34,698 nucleotides of DNA, taken from contig JAPYUX010000007.1 in assembly GCA_029940375.1 (NCBI GenBank), positions 1-34,698 on the forward strand, given 5' to 3'. Position 1 is the stretch's first letter, and every line of letters begins with the position of its first letter. A model generated the notes under the pieces. The model did no database searches, had not been told where the DNA came from, and worked only from the letters and a program-made list of their open reading frames with translations. Position numbers and translations under genes: made by a program. Shown here in pieces: positions 25,510-34,288 of the stretch. This stretch comes from Dehalococcoidia bacterium. GTDB lineage: Bacteria; Chloroflexota; Dehalococcoidia; Lucifugimonadales; Lucifugimonadaceae.

Positions 25510-26673
25510 ATGAAATCATTACGAAAATCCTTGTCAGGAAAGGCTGCAATTGTAGGAGTAGCTGAATCAGATAAATTGGGAAAGGTTCCTGAGATTTCTC
25601 CCTTGGGACATCATGCTCAAGCAGCTCATAATGCATTAGATGATGCTGGCTTATCCATTTCTGACGTAGACGGCCTTTTTACTGCCGGATATTCAACATA
25701 TGATATAGGAGAATATCTTGGTATAGAGCCAACTTTTACTGATTCAACTGTTGTAGGAGGTTCTTCATTTGTAATACATTTAGCGCATGCATTGGCTGCT
25801 ATTAATGCAGGTTACTGTGAAGTAGCTTTAATAACACATGGACAAAGTGGTAGAAGTGATAGAGCTAGAAATAGAGGAGGTGGAGGAATGCCCGCAGATC
25901 AATACACTTCTCCTTATGGAATTATGGGACCTCCGATAAATTATGCCATGGCTGCAAGAAAATATATGGAAATGTATGGAGAAGATAGGACAAGGCAAGC
26001 CCTAGCAGAAATAGCTGTTTCAACAAGAAAATGGGCCAACATGAATGAAAAAGCTTATTTCTATGATAAGACTATGTCATTCGATGATTATCATGAATCA
26101 AGATGGGTTTCATGGCCTTTTCATCTAATGGATTGTTGTTTGGTTACTGATGCAGGTGCGGCTATAGTTGTAACATCTATTGAGAAAGCTAAAGACACTA
26201 AAAAGAATCCTATAAAAATTCTCGGTGTAGGAGAAGGACATGACCATGGAAGTTTAATTTCACAAATGCCTGATTTGACTAGAACTTTTGGAAGAAATAC
26301 AGGCCCTAGAGCCTTGGAAATGGCAGGATTAGATTATAAGGATATAGATTTAGCTATGATCTATGATTCCTTCACTCATACCGTATTGGTAACTCTGGAA
26401 AGTCTTGGATTTTGTGGTCCAGGAGAAGGTCCCGATTTTGTAGCAAATCAAGTGACTGCTCCCGGAGGGTCTTTCCCATTAAATACTTCTGGTGGTGGTT
26501 TATCTTACACACATCCAGGAATGTATGGAATCTTTACTGTTGTTGAAGCTGTAAGGCAATTGAGAGGTGAAACCGGTGAAAGACAATTAGATAAATGTGA
26601 TATAGCACTTGCACACGGAACAGGTGGCTTATTATCCAGTACAGGTACAGTATTATTAACCTCAAATAATTAG
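25510..26673 (+). CDS. Thiolase-like protein of the SCP-x/Ltp2 type (catalytic cysteines absent)
   Basis: A 387-residue thiolase-fold protein. It opens SLSGKAAIVGVAESDKLG, with ALAAINAGYCEVALITHG and NTSGGGLSYTHPGMYG later. The nucleophile region reads VVGGSSFVIH (81-90) with serines and no cysteine. The C-terminal C-x-G motif is replaced by HGTGG (369-373). It therefore resembles the non-thiolytic, aldolase-like subgroup that works with a DUF35 partner. The true start is probably ATG at 25510, 6 nt after AAGAGG, not the ATG at 25495. The DUF35 gene follows 31 nt downstream. Substrate unknown. Confidence 0.85.
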   Translation: MKSLRKSLSGKAAIVGVAESDKLGKVPEISPLGHHAQAAHNALDDAGLSISDVDGLFTAGYSTYDIGEYLGIEPTFTDSTVVGGSSFVIHLAHALAAINAGYCEVALITHGQSGRSDRARNRGGGGMPADQYTSPYGIMGPPINYAMAARKYMEMYGEDRTRQALAEIAVSTRKWANMNEKAYFYDKTMSFDDYHESRWVSWPFHLMDCCLVTDAGAAIVVTSIEKAKDTKKNPIKILGVGEGHDHGSLISQMPDLTRTFGRNTGPRALEMAGLDYKDIDLAMIYDSFTHTVLVTLESLGFCGPGEGPDFVANQVTAPGGSFPLNTSGGGLSYTHPGMYGIFTVVEAVRQLRGETGERQLDKCDIALAHGTGGLLSSTGTVLLTSNN

Positions 26674-26704
26674 CAAATAATTTTGTCATTACAAAGGAGA
26701 GAAA

Positions 26705-27103
26705 ATGGCTGAAAAAATAAAACCAATTCCACAACCAGAATCTGATAAATATTGGGAAGGTGCAAACGAAGGGAAGTTATTACTTCAAAAATTTGGTGAT
26801 CATATTCAGTTTTATCCTAGAGCGGTTTCTACCAAGGACGGTAGTAGAGATGTGGAATGGATAGAAGCTTCAGGCAAAGCAACTTTATATACCTTTACAA
26901 TTGTGCATCAACCCCCACATCCCAGTTTTGTTGATGATGTTCCATACATCGCAGCAATTGTCACTTTGGAAGAAGGAGTAAACATGCCAACAAGGATAAT
27001 CGGTATAGACCCAGAACCTGAAAATTTGACACTAGGAATGGACTTAAAGTTAGACTTTATAGATGCAGATGGACAAAAGCTTCCAGTGTTCAAACCTGTG
27101 TAA
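26705..27103 (+). CDS. DUF35 OB-fold protein, zinc ribbon degenerate
   Basis: A 132-residue DUF35 protein, the usual partner of SCP-x-type thiolases. The N-terminal helix (PQPESDKYWEGANEGKLLLQ, 9-28) and the OB fold (VEWIEASGKATLYTFTIVHQ onward, 50-69) are clear. Between them, where family members normally carry two C-x2-C pairs of a zinc ribbon, the sequence is KFGDHIQFYPRAVSTKDGS with no cysteine. AAAGGAGA precedes the ATG. It forms a gene pair with the thiolase-like protein and would help bind the acyl-CoA substrate. It ends one base before the argF start. Confidence 0.9.
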   Translation: MAEKIKPIPQPESDKYWEGANEGKLLLQKFGDHIQFYPRAVSTKDGSRDVEWIEASGKATLYTFTIVHQPPHPSFVDDVPYIAAIVTLEEGVNMPTRIIGIDPEPENLTLGMDLKLDFIDADGQKLPVFKPV

Positions 27104-27104
27104 A

Positions 27105-28013
27105 ATGTTAAATAATCTAATAACAATAAATCAATGCAATGTTAAAGATTTAAAAGAAATCATAAGCTTAGGCCGAAGATTTAAATCTGGTCAAAAGAAA
27201 GAACCCTTAAGAAATAAAACGGCTGTACTTTTGTTTGACAAACCTTCTTTAAGAACAAAATTATCCTTTATGATTGGGGTAAAAAAACTTGGTGGAAATG
27301 CAATTTATTTCTCTCCTGAAGAAGTAGGAATGGGAAATAGAGAGCCTATCAAAGATGTTTCTACCGTAATTAGTAAAATGGCAGATCTTTCTATAATCAG
27401 GACTTTTGGGCAAACAATTATTGAAGAATATTTAGACGCTTCGTCAATTCCCGTTATAAACGCACTAACTAATGAACAACACCCATGTCAAGCATTAGCT
27501 GACATAATGACTATAACTGAGCATTTTGGTGATATAGAAAACAAGAACATCGTTTTCATCGGCGATGGAAATAATGTAGCTAGAAGTCTTTCTTATGCAG
27601 TGACAAAGCTAGGTGGAAATTTTAAAATTGCTTCACCAAAAAACTACTTCTTAGATTCAAAAACTGTCAATCTTCTCAATAGAAATTTATCCCAAAACAC
27701 ATTCATACAAACTAGTGATATAGAACAAATTATAGAAGATGCAGATATAGTTTATACCGATGTGTGGACAAGTATGGGACAAGAAAAAGAAAATAACAAA
27801 AGATTATTGGATTTTAAGGGGTTTCAAGTTACATCCAGTTTATTGGATAGAGCTTCTGATAACGTCAAATTAATGCATGATTTACCAGCACATCCAGGTG
27901 AAGAAATAGAGGAAGGGTTACTATACGATAGAAGATCAATAGTATTTGATCAATCAGAAAATAGATTATGGGCTCAAATGGGTCTTATAGATTACATATT
28001 TTCAAATATGTAA
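27105..28013 (+). CDS. argF: Ornithine carbamoyltransferase
   Basis: Transfers the carbamoyl group to ornithine to form citrulline in arginine synthesis. The 302-residue protein has the carbamoyl-phosphate motif SLRTK (48-52; usually S-x-R-T-R), HPCQALAD (126-133), the ornithine-side DVWTSMG (218-224) and HDLPAHPGEEI (257-267), where the common HCLP has become HDLP. These two changes are conservative enough that OTC remains the best call. A related carbamoyltransferase is possible. The start used is the ATG at 27105, one base after the DUF35 stop; a longer in-frame reading from 27063 would overlap that gene without support. Confidence 0.9.
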   Translation: MLNNLITINQCNVKDLKEIISLGRRFKSGQKKEPLRNKTAVLLFDKPSLRTKLSFMIGVKKLGGNAIYFSPEEVGMGNREPIKDVSTVISKMADLSIIRTFGQTIIEEYLDASSIPVINALTNEQHPCQALADIMTITEHFGDIENKNIVFIGDGNNVARSLSYAVTKLGGNFKIASPKNYFLDSKTVNLLNRNLSQNTFIQTSDIEQIIEDADIVYTDVWTSMGQEKENNKRLLDFKGFQVTSSLLDRASDNVKLMHDLPAHPGEEIEEGLLYDRRSIVFDQSENRLWAQMGLIDYIFSNM

Positions 28014-28044
28014 AATAAAATAAAAGAAAAGTGGTTTATATTTT

Positions 28045-29337
28045 ATGATTGTTTCTATAATAGGCAGACCAAATGTAGGGAAATCAACCCTCTTTAACAG
28101 AATTTCAGGTGAAAGAATTTCAATAGTTTCTAATATTTCTGGAACTACTCGAGACAGAATTTCTATCAATACGAATTGGAATGACAAGAATTTTATACTT
28201 GTAGATACAGGTGGGATAGATAATAAATCAAAAAATAAATTTCAATTTTCAATAACTGAACAAGTGTTGATTGCAGTTAAGGATAGTGACAAGTTGATTT
28301 TTATGGTAGATGGAAAAGAAGGTTTAAATCCACTAGACTACGAAGTTGTAGATCTTATCCGTAAAAACGAAAAAAATGCTATCGTGGCAATAAATAAAAT
28401 GGATTTACCAAATAATAATAAAACTTTTGAATTCCAAAGACTTGGTAATTTTGATTATATAGAAATAAGTGCCTATCATAATAGGGGTATAACTGAGCTT
28501 TTAGATAAGGTTTTAGATAATGAAACTACGGTTAATAATCCTGTCAATGATGAGATAAAATTGTCTATAGTTGGACACCCAAATGTAGGAAAATCAACAA
28601 TATTCAATGTGATCACAAATTCTCAAAGATCTATAGTAAGTGATATTCCAGGGACTACAAGAGACAGTATTGACACAAATATTTCTTATCAAAAAAAGAC
28701 TATAAAATTTATAGACACTGCTGGATTAAGAAAAAGAGGGCAAATAGAAAAAGGCATAGAAAAATATTCAACCATTCGTACTCTAAAGTCTTTAGAAAAT
28801 TCAGATGTTAGTTTGTTGATTTTGAGTGCTGAAAAATTGATAACGTCTCAAGACTTACACATTTCAGGATTTATCAAGGATTTATTTAGACCTTGTGTAA
28901 TAGTGCTTAATAAAATTGACCTAATTGATACTGAAATCTTGCAAAATATTAAAAAGGAAATTAAAGATAAATTTAAACATATCCCTGACGTCCCTATAAT
29001 TTTTACTTCTGCTATAAACAAAAAAAATATAGACAAAATAATACCTATTGCAATTGATGTTTACAATAATTCGATAAAGAAAATATCACAAAAAGAACTT
29101 AATGAGTGTTTTTTAAATGCCATAAGTAAAAAACAACCAGATTCAAAAGGAAATAAGAGAGCAGAAATTCATTCAATAAAGCAATATAAAATTGGGCCTC
29201 CTGGTTTTAAATTAGAATCAACAAATTATGACAGCATTCATTTTAGTTACAAAAGATATTTAGAAAATTGTATAAGGAAAAGTTTTGATTTTTCTGGTTG
29301 TCCAATTCATTTAAAATTCGTTAAAAAGGTTCAGTGA
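28045..29337 (+). CDS. der: Ribosome assembly GTPase Der (EngA)
   Basis: Two tandem GTPase domains act in 50S subunit assembly. Domain 1 has GRPNVGKST (7-15), DTGG (54-57) and NKMD (117-120). Domain 2 has GHPNVGKST (177-185), DTAG (224-227) and NKID (289-292). A KH-like C-terminal domain completes the 430 residues. The N-terminus begins directly with the first P-loop strand (MIVSIIGRPN), as usual. The stop overlaps the plsY ATG (TGATG), so der, plsY and gpsA are probably co-transcribed. Confidence 0.97.
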   Translation: MIVSIIGRPNVGKSTLFNRISGERISIVSNISGTTRDRISINTNWNDKNFILVDTGGIDNKSKNKFQFSITEQVLIAVKDSDKLIFMVDGKEGLNPLDYEVVDLIRKNEKNAIVAINKMDLPNNNKTFEFQRLGNFDYIEISAYHNRGITELLDKVLDNETTVNNPVNDEIKLSIVGHPNVGKSTIFNVITNSQRSIVSDIPGTTRDSIDTNISYQKKTIKFIDTAGLRKRGQIEKGIEKYSTIRTLKSLENSDVSLLILSAEKLITSQDLHISGFIKDLFRPCVIVLNKIDLIDTEILQNIKKEIKDKFKHIPDVPIIFTSAINKKNIDKIIPIAIDVYNNSIKKISQKELNECFLNAISKKQPDSKGNKRAEIHSIKQYKIGPPGFKLESTNYDSIHFSYKRYLENCIRKSFDFSGCPIHLKFVKKVQ

Positions 29338-29957
29338 TGAATATATTTATAAATATAACTGTAATAATAATTTGTTATCTTATAGGATCAATCCAAATCG
29401 GTATCATTTATACGAAAATACATTCCGGGATTGATATAAGAGAATTTGGTTCAAAGAGTTCAGGGGCTACTAATATCAGTAGAACTTTAGGATTCAAAGC
29501 TGGAGTATTCGTTTTAATTATAGATATTTTAAAGGGTATTTTACCGATTTTAATCTTAAAAACTGTGATGGACTTTCAGCTGGTAGCAATTTTATCTTCT
29601 TGTAGTTTAGTGTTAGGACATTGTTTTCCTATTTTTTATCAATTTAGAGGAGGTAAGGGAATTGCAACAGGGACAGGAGCAGTCTTATATCAAATTCCTA
29701 TACTGCTTGTAGTTATACCAATTTTTCTAATAATCTCTATATTGACTAGATTCATATCGTTAGGTTCAATTATCAGTTGTATTTCAAGTATATTAATAGT
29801 TACAGTTCTGGTAATTACCAATAATTTAGAATCAGAATACCTGATTATTGGAGTATTTATACCTTTGTTGATAATTTTCAATCATAGACAAAACGTAAAA
29901 AGGCTTATTGAAAAAAAAGAGAATAAATTTAGTTTTAAAAAAAATGTTACAAAATAA
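29337..29957 (+). CDS. plsY: Acyl-phosphate glycerol-3-phosphate acyltransferase
   Basis: An inner-membrane enzyme that makes lysophosphatidate from acyl-phosphate and glycerol-3-phosphate. The ~206-residue protein has the family motifs GSKSSGATNISRTLG (usually GSGNxGATN), LGHCFPIFYQFRGGKGIATG and repeated hydrophobic helices. The ATG at 29337 overlaps the der stop and follows AAGG with 8 nt spacing; an in-frame GTG 3 nt upstream is less likely. Its 3' end overlaps gpsA by 14 nt, joining the enzyme that makes G3P with the one that uses it. Confidence 0.95.
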   Translation: MNIFINITVIIICYLIGSIQIGIIYTKIHSGIDIREFGSKSSGATNISRTLGFKAGVFVLIIDILKGILPILILKTVMDFQLVAILSSCSLVLGHCFPIFYQFRGGKGIATGTGAVLYQIPILLVVIPIFLIISILTRFISLGSIISCISSILIVTVLVITNNLESEYLIIGVFIPLLIIFNHRQNVKRLIEKKENKFSFKKNVTK

Positions 29958-30939
29958 TATCGCAATAATAGGAATAACTTCATGGGGAGTAACTTTATCA
30001 AATCTTTTCATAAAGAAAGGTTTGAATGTTACTTTGTTGGCTAGATCAGATAAAGAATCTACCTCAATTAAACAATCAAGAAAATTACCTCACAACAATG
30101 ACTATATTATTAATGAACAAATTGTAATTTCTAATAATTATGAAAAGGTAATTAGTAACTCAAAAATAATCATTTTGGCTGTTCCTAGTACATCGATTGA
30201 TATAAACGTAGATAGAATCAAGAAATATGTAAATGATCAAAATATTATAATGAGTGCAATCAAAGGTTTTGATCCAGTTACTAAACAGACGATTTCAAAT
30301 TACATCTTGAATAATGTAAATATATCAAAAGACAATATAGGAGTATTATCTGGTCCTAATATATCAAAGGAAATATACCTAGGGTTACCTTCATCAACAG
30401 TTGTTGGCTTAGAAAAAAAATATGAAAATTACGTTAGAAATACACTAAATTCAAATATTTTTAGAGTTTATAGTACGAATGATATTTTAGGGGTTGAATT
30501 AGGAGGTGCGATAAAAAATATTATGGCTATAGGAGCAGGAGTGATTGACGAGTTCAAACTTGGTTCCAATGCTATGTCATCTTATATAACAAGAAGTTTA
30601 TATGAAATGAAAAAGATCGGAAAAGTGATGGGCGCAAAAGAATCTACATTTAATGGTAATTCTGGAATGGGAGATTTGATTACTACCTGTTTTAATAAAA
30701 GTAGTCGAAATCATCAATTAGGAGTAGGCTTAGCTAAAGGTGTTTCATTAAGTGAAGCAGAACAAAAAATAAACGGGGTAATTGAAGGGATTCACACAAC
30801 AAAAATTCTATACGAAATAATTTCAGAAAAGAAAATAGAAACTCCAATAATAGATCAAATCAATAATGTTTTGTTTTACGGAAAGGATCCCAAATTAGCA
30901 ATAAAAGATCTTCTAAACCGAAAGGATGTTAAAGAATAG
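29944..30939 (+). CDS. gpsA: Glycerol-3-phosphate dehydrogenase [NAD(P)+]
   Basis: Reduces dihydroxyacetone phosphate to glycerol-3-phosphate for lipid synthesis. The 331-residue protein has SAIKGF with Lys107, SGPNISKEI and the catalytic GGAIKNIMAIGAG with Lys191, plus the late motif FNGNSGMGDLITTC. The Rossmann loop reads IIGITSWGVTLS: the usual G-x-G-x-x-G is G-x-T-x-x-G, with Thr12 in place of the second glycine. The start is ATG at 29944; a longer reading from 29908 would lie inside plsY. It is convergent with rsmE, with a 1-bp gap and no room for a terminator. Confidence 0.94.
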   Translation: MLQNNIAIIGITSWGVTLSNLFIKKGLNVTLLARSDKESTSIKQSRKLPHNNDYIINEQIVISNNYEKVISNSKIIILAVPSTSIDINVDRIKKYVNDQNIIMSAIKGFDPVTKQTISNYILNNVNISKDNIGVLSGPNISKEIYLGLPSSTVVGLEKKYENYVRNTLNSNIFRVYSTNDILGVELGGAIKNIMAIGAGVIDEFKLGSNAMSSYITRSLYEMKKIGKVMGAKESTFNGNSGMGDLITTCFNKSSRNHQLGVGLAKGVSLSEAEQKINGVIEGIHTTKILYEIISEKKIETPIIDQINNVLFYGKDPKLAIKDLLNRKDVKE

Positions 30940-30940
30940 A

Positions 30941-31657
30941 TTACAGTAGCGAATGAATATTAAAAACACTGCAAATTGCTGCAGTTTCTGTTCTCAAAAT
31001 ATTTTCTCCCAGACTCTGAGAAGTAAATTTATTTTTTTCTAAAAATTCGATTTCATCATTAGAGAATCCACCTTCAGGACCTATTAAAATAAGAATATTG
31101 GAATAACTGGATACTTCTTTTATATTCTTTTTCAAGTTGTTATTATTTTCATTAAAAAAAATCTTTAAAGTTGTAGCATCAGTAAATTCCTTAGATAATT
31201 TATATATGTCGGTTAAAGGTGAAAAATCTGGGATGATATTTGATCCACATTGTTCAGCTGCTGAAATAGCAATATTTTTCCATCTTTTCAACTTATTTGA
31301 ATTTATTTTTGTATATATTTTATTGGTATTTTTAGTGACCATAGGTAATATTTTATGCACTCCAATCTCAGTTGTTTTTTCAATTGCTATTTCAAATCTA
31401 CTAGGTTTTATCATTGAAATCGCAAGATGAATTTTAGATCGCGAAGAATTCAGGTTTTGAGATAAATATTTTACAAAATTAAGAACAATTTGTTTTGATG
31501 AAATATTACTAATTTTCGTAAGATAACTAACACCTCTTCCATTAAATACTTCAATTTCATCTCCTTTAGACATTCTTAAAACATTTCTGATTTTATTAAC
31601 TTTGGTATTCTCAATTATTATCTCTTCAGATATTTTTGTTGTTAAATAAATTCTCAT
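30941..31657 (-). CDS. rsmE: 16S rRNA m3U1498 methyltransferase
   Basis: A SPOUT-class SAM-dependent methyltransferase that modifies U1498 of 16S rRNA. In 238 residues it has a PUA-like N-terminal domain (MRIYLTTKISEE onward) and the SPOUT motifs LAISMIKPSRFEIAIEKTTE, LIGPEGGFSNDEIEF and LGENILRTETAA near the C-terminus. It is the last gene of dnaJ-prmA-rsmE, three nt after prmA. Confidence 0.95.
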   Translation of the reverse strand: MRIYLTTKISEEIIIENTKVNKIRNVLRMSKGDEIEVFNGRGVSYLTKISNISSKQIVLNFVKYLSQNLNSSRSKIHLAISMIKPSRFEIAIEKTTEIGVHKILPMVTKNTNKIYTKINSNKLKRWKNIAISAAEQCGSNIIPDFSPLTDIYKLSKEFTDATTLKIFFNENNNNLKKNIKEVSSYSNILILIGPEGGFSNDEIEFLEKNKFTSQSLGENILRTETAAICSVFNIHSLL

Positions 31658-31660
31658 AAT

Positions 31661-32551
31661 TTATTTCTTAAATATTAGACAGGTCCAATCTCCCTGAATT
31701 TCTTCTTTCAACAATGAAAAACTTAAAGAATTCATATCATTTTTTATTTTTTTTGAATCTTTAATTAGAATTCCCGAACAAATCAGTAATCCATCTTTTT
31801 TTAATCTTTCATAAATTTCAATAGCTGATTTACTTATGACATTTGAGGATATATTTGCCAGGATCATGTCAAATATTGATTTTCTTGATAAATCTTCAAT
31901 AGATTGTTTAGAAAGTTCAATTTCTATTACTTCAGAGTTCTTTATATTTTCTTTAGCAGATTTTATTGATAATTCATCAATGTCAATTGCTAAAATATTT
32001 TTTGCACCTAACATTTTTGCTGCTATAGATAAGATCCCTGAACCACAACCAAAATCTAACACTTTTTTATTAGTAAGATTTTGATTTTCTAATTGTTCAA
32101 GCATCATTTTTGTAGTTGGATGATGTCCAGTTCCGAACCCAAGTCCAGGGGTTAATTTGATTATTATCTTTGATTCTTTCTTTTCTAATTTTAAATCTGA
32201 AGTTATAAGAATGTTTTCACCAATATTTATTGGGGGGAATTTTTGTTTTGTCCATTTTTCGTGAGAGATCTCTTCGATGCGTAATTCGGAAACTGGACTC
32301 ACAAGTCTTATCAAGCTCAATCCACCTTCAATATATGCTATTTTTCTATCTTTATTATTATCCTTATCTATATAGCCTTTTACAGTTACTTTGTCCAATG
32401 TGGGCTTTGATTCTCCTTCATCTGGATTATATGTAACTTCTTCAAATAAGACACAATTATAATCACCATGTTTATTGAATAAATAGGTAACAGGTTCCAC
32501 ATATTCATTTTGAACATCCAAATTCAATTCAATAATATCTTTATATTTCAT
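31661..32551 (-). CDS. prmA: Ribosomal protein L11 methyltransferase
   Basis: A SAM-dependent methyltransferase that trimethylates L11. The 296-residue protein has an N-terminal substrate domain, the G-rich SAM motif VLDFGCGSGILSIAAKMLGA, an acidic AIDIDELS after it, and the substrate-side LANISSNV. GLGFGTGHHPTTKMMLEQLE before the SAM domain is characteristic of PrmA. It starts 5 nt after dnaJ in the same operon, a common chromosomal arrangement. Confidence 0.96.
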   Translation of the reverse strand: MKYKDIIELNLDVQNEYVEPVTYLFNKHGDYNCVLFEEVTYNPDEGESKPTLDKVTVKGYIDKDNNKDRKIAYIEGGLSLIRLVSPVSELRIEEISHEKWTKQKFPPINIGENILITSDLKLEKKESKIIIKLTPGLGFGTGHHPTTKMMLEQLENQNLTNKKVLDFGCGSGILSIAAKMLGAKNILAIDIDELSIKSAKENIKNSEVIEIELSKQSIEDLSRKSIFDMILANISSNVISKSAIEIYERLKKDGLLICSGILIKDSKKIKNDMNSLSFSLLKEEIQGDWTCLIFKK

Positions 32552-32556
32552 GAACG

Positions 32557-33618
32557 CTAGTCTAAAGAGTTTTTTAGTTTTTCAAATAATTCTTCTTGTT
32601 CTTTAGATAAGTTTGTGGGGATCAAAACGGAAACAGTAATTATGTGATCTCCTCTTTTATTAGAACGCCCAATTGTTGACATTCCTTTTCCTGACAATCT
32701 CAATTTTTTGCCCGATTGCATACCACTAGGAATTTTAAGTTCTATTTTACCGTCTAAAGTATCAACATGTATTTTATCTCCAAGTACTGCTTGTGATACG
32801 TTAATTTGTTCAACTGAATATATATCAGAACCATTTCTTTCAAATTTTTCATGTGTAGAAACATTAACATGAACATAAAGATCTCCTGATTCTCCTTTTT
32901 TCAAACCAGAATCTCCTTGTCCTCTAATTCTAATTTTCGATCCATCTTCTATTCCAGCAGGAATAGTTACGGATAATTTACGATTATTTCTTTTTCTTCC
33001 ATTTCCATTACAAGAAGAACATTTTTGAGAAATAATTACTCCTTCACCTTTACATGATGAACAGGTTGAAACTTGTTGAAATTGACCAAAAAAAGTTTTT
33101 TGTAATCTTGTTACTTTTCCACTTCCCCGACATGAATCACAAGTAATAGATTTTGATCCAGGTTCAGACTTTGTTCCATTGCAAATATCACAAATTTCAT
33201 ATCTATCTACGGTTATTTCATGCTCTGTTCCAAATGCAGCTTTTTCAAATGAAATATTTATCGCTAATTCCAAGTCATTACCACGTATAGAAGAAGATTC
33301 ATTACCTGATGATCCTCCAAAAAATGCGTCAAATATACTTCCAAAACCGCCCATGTCTTCAAAGCCAGAAAAACCAGATGCTACACCTGAATTTTTCAAT
33401 CCTTCATAACCAAATTGGTCATACATTTTTCTTTTTTCTGGGTCACTTAAAACTTGATAAGCTTCGTTGATTTCTTTAAATTTTTCAGCTGATCCAGCTT
33501 CTTTATTTCTATCAGGATGATATTTAAGTGCCTGTTGTCGAAAAGCTTTTTTTATATCTTCTTCAGATGCATCCCTAGGAACGCCTAATATGTCATAATA
33601 TTCTTTTTGCTGAGTCAT
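32557..33618 (-). CDS. dnaJ: Chaperone DnaJ
   Basis: Hsp40 co-chaperone of DnaK. The J domain ([20 protein letters not shown], with HPD at 34-36) is followed by a Gly/Phe/Ser-rich region, then four C-x2-C zinc units ([32 protein letters not shown]) and the substrate-binding C-terminal domains. In the first zinc unit the usual G-x-G is degenerate. At 353 residues it is a type I DnaJ. No grpE or dnaK lies in the window. A TATAAT at 33643-33648, about 25 bp upstream of the ATG, is a possible -10; no CIRCE element was seen. Confidence 0.97.
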   Translation of the reverse strand: MTQQKEYYDILGVPRDASEEDIKKAFRQQALKYHPDRNKEAGSAEKFKEINEAYQVLSDPEKRKMYDQFGYEGLKNSGVASGFSGFEDMGGFGSIFDAFFGGSSGNESSSIRGNDLELAINISFEKAAFGTEHEITVDRYEICDICNGTKSEPGSKSITCDSCRGSGKVTRLQKTFFGQFQQVSTCSSCKGEGVIISQKCSSCNGNGRKRNNRKLSVTIPAGIEDGSKIRIRGQGDSGLKKGESGDLYVHVNVSTHEKFERNGSDIYSVEQINVSQAVLGDKIHVDTLDGKIELKIPSGMQSGKKLRLSGKGMSTIGRSNKRGDHIITVSVLIPTNLSKEQEELFEKLKNSLD

Positions 33619-33681
33619 AATAATATATTTAAATATAGTACCATTATATACGTGATTTTGGCTTATCTGATATTAGATAAT

Positions 33682-34281
33682 CTAGTTTTCCAGAATAATT
33701 ATTTCCTGAACATCACCTAAATTACTAATGGTAAAAGATGATTTGCTTTTTGGTTCATAATCTTTTAAACCAAAAACATTAATTATTTCATTCAAGCTTT
33801 TTGAAGGAACACTTTTTGCTTTATCATATCCAGAGATTAAAATTTTACGTGGTTCTAATGATCTTACGGTGTTTCCAAGTATTTCAGCATCAATATTAGA
33901 ATTGTCCGGAGAAAACACTACCGCATGTGGGGAAGCAAGCGTTGTAAGGGCCTGTGAATCAAAATCTGATCCGATTGTACCAATTACATCTATTGAAAGG
34001 GTTCTTGATTCAATTCTATAGCAAGTACAAATACTTTTGTTCTCTTCGTTTTCTATTACATTAGCTACTCCAAAAACAGAAACATTGTTTATTTCATATT
34101 CTCCGGGAGAGTCAATAAAAGTTAATGAACCAAATTCATCATTCATTTTTTGGGTAAATAAAATAACAGTATTTTCAGGGGGGGATATATTTTTAATCAA
34201 ATCTTTCGAAGGATTAATTAGAACATTAATTAAATCATCAGAAATTTGAAAAGCATTATTACCTAGCCAAGTTACGTCCAT
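33682..34281 (-). CDS. Metallo-beta-lactamase-fold protein, degenerate (UlaG-like)
   Basis: A 199-residue protein that follows the start pattern of MBL-fold 'metal-dependent hydrolase' proteins: MDVTWLGNNAFQISDD, with asparagine where LGHS is usual, and DSPGEYEINNVSVFGVAN. The H-x-H-x-D-H metal motif is absent, so it is probably not an active hydrolase. It may be a binding or regulatory relative. The gene lies 63 bp upstream of dnaJ and 7 bp downstream of the surface-protein gene on the same strand. Function unknown. Confidence 0.75.
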   Translation of the reverse strand: MDVTWLGNNAFQISDDLINVLINPSKDLIKNISPPENTVILFTQKMNDEFGSLTFIDSPGEYEINNVSVFGVANVIENEENKSICTCYRIESRTLSIDVIGTIGSDFDSQALTTLASPHAVVFSPDNSNIDAEILGNTVRSLEPRKILISGYDKAKSVPSKSLNEIINVFGLKDYEPKSKSSFTISNLGDVQEIIILEN

Positions 34282-34288
34282 GTTTTTC

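Noticed and set aside
27063-27104. Longer argF reading from 27063
   Set aside because: It lies within the DUF35 gene and adds residues outside the conserved carbamoyltransferase N-terminus.
33663-33680. 6-bp hairpin TTATCT/AGATAA before dnaJ
   Set aside because: Too short, no U-tract, and it does not match a CIRCE element.
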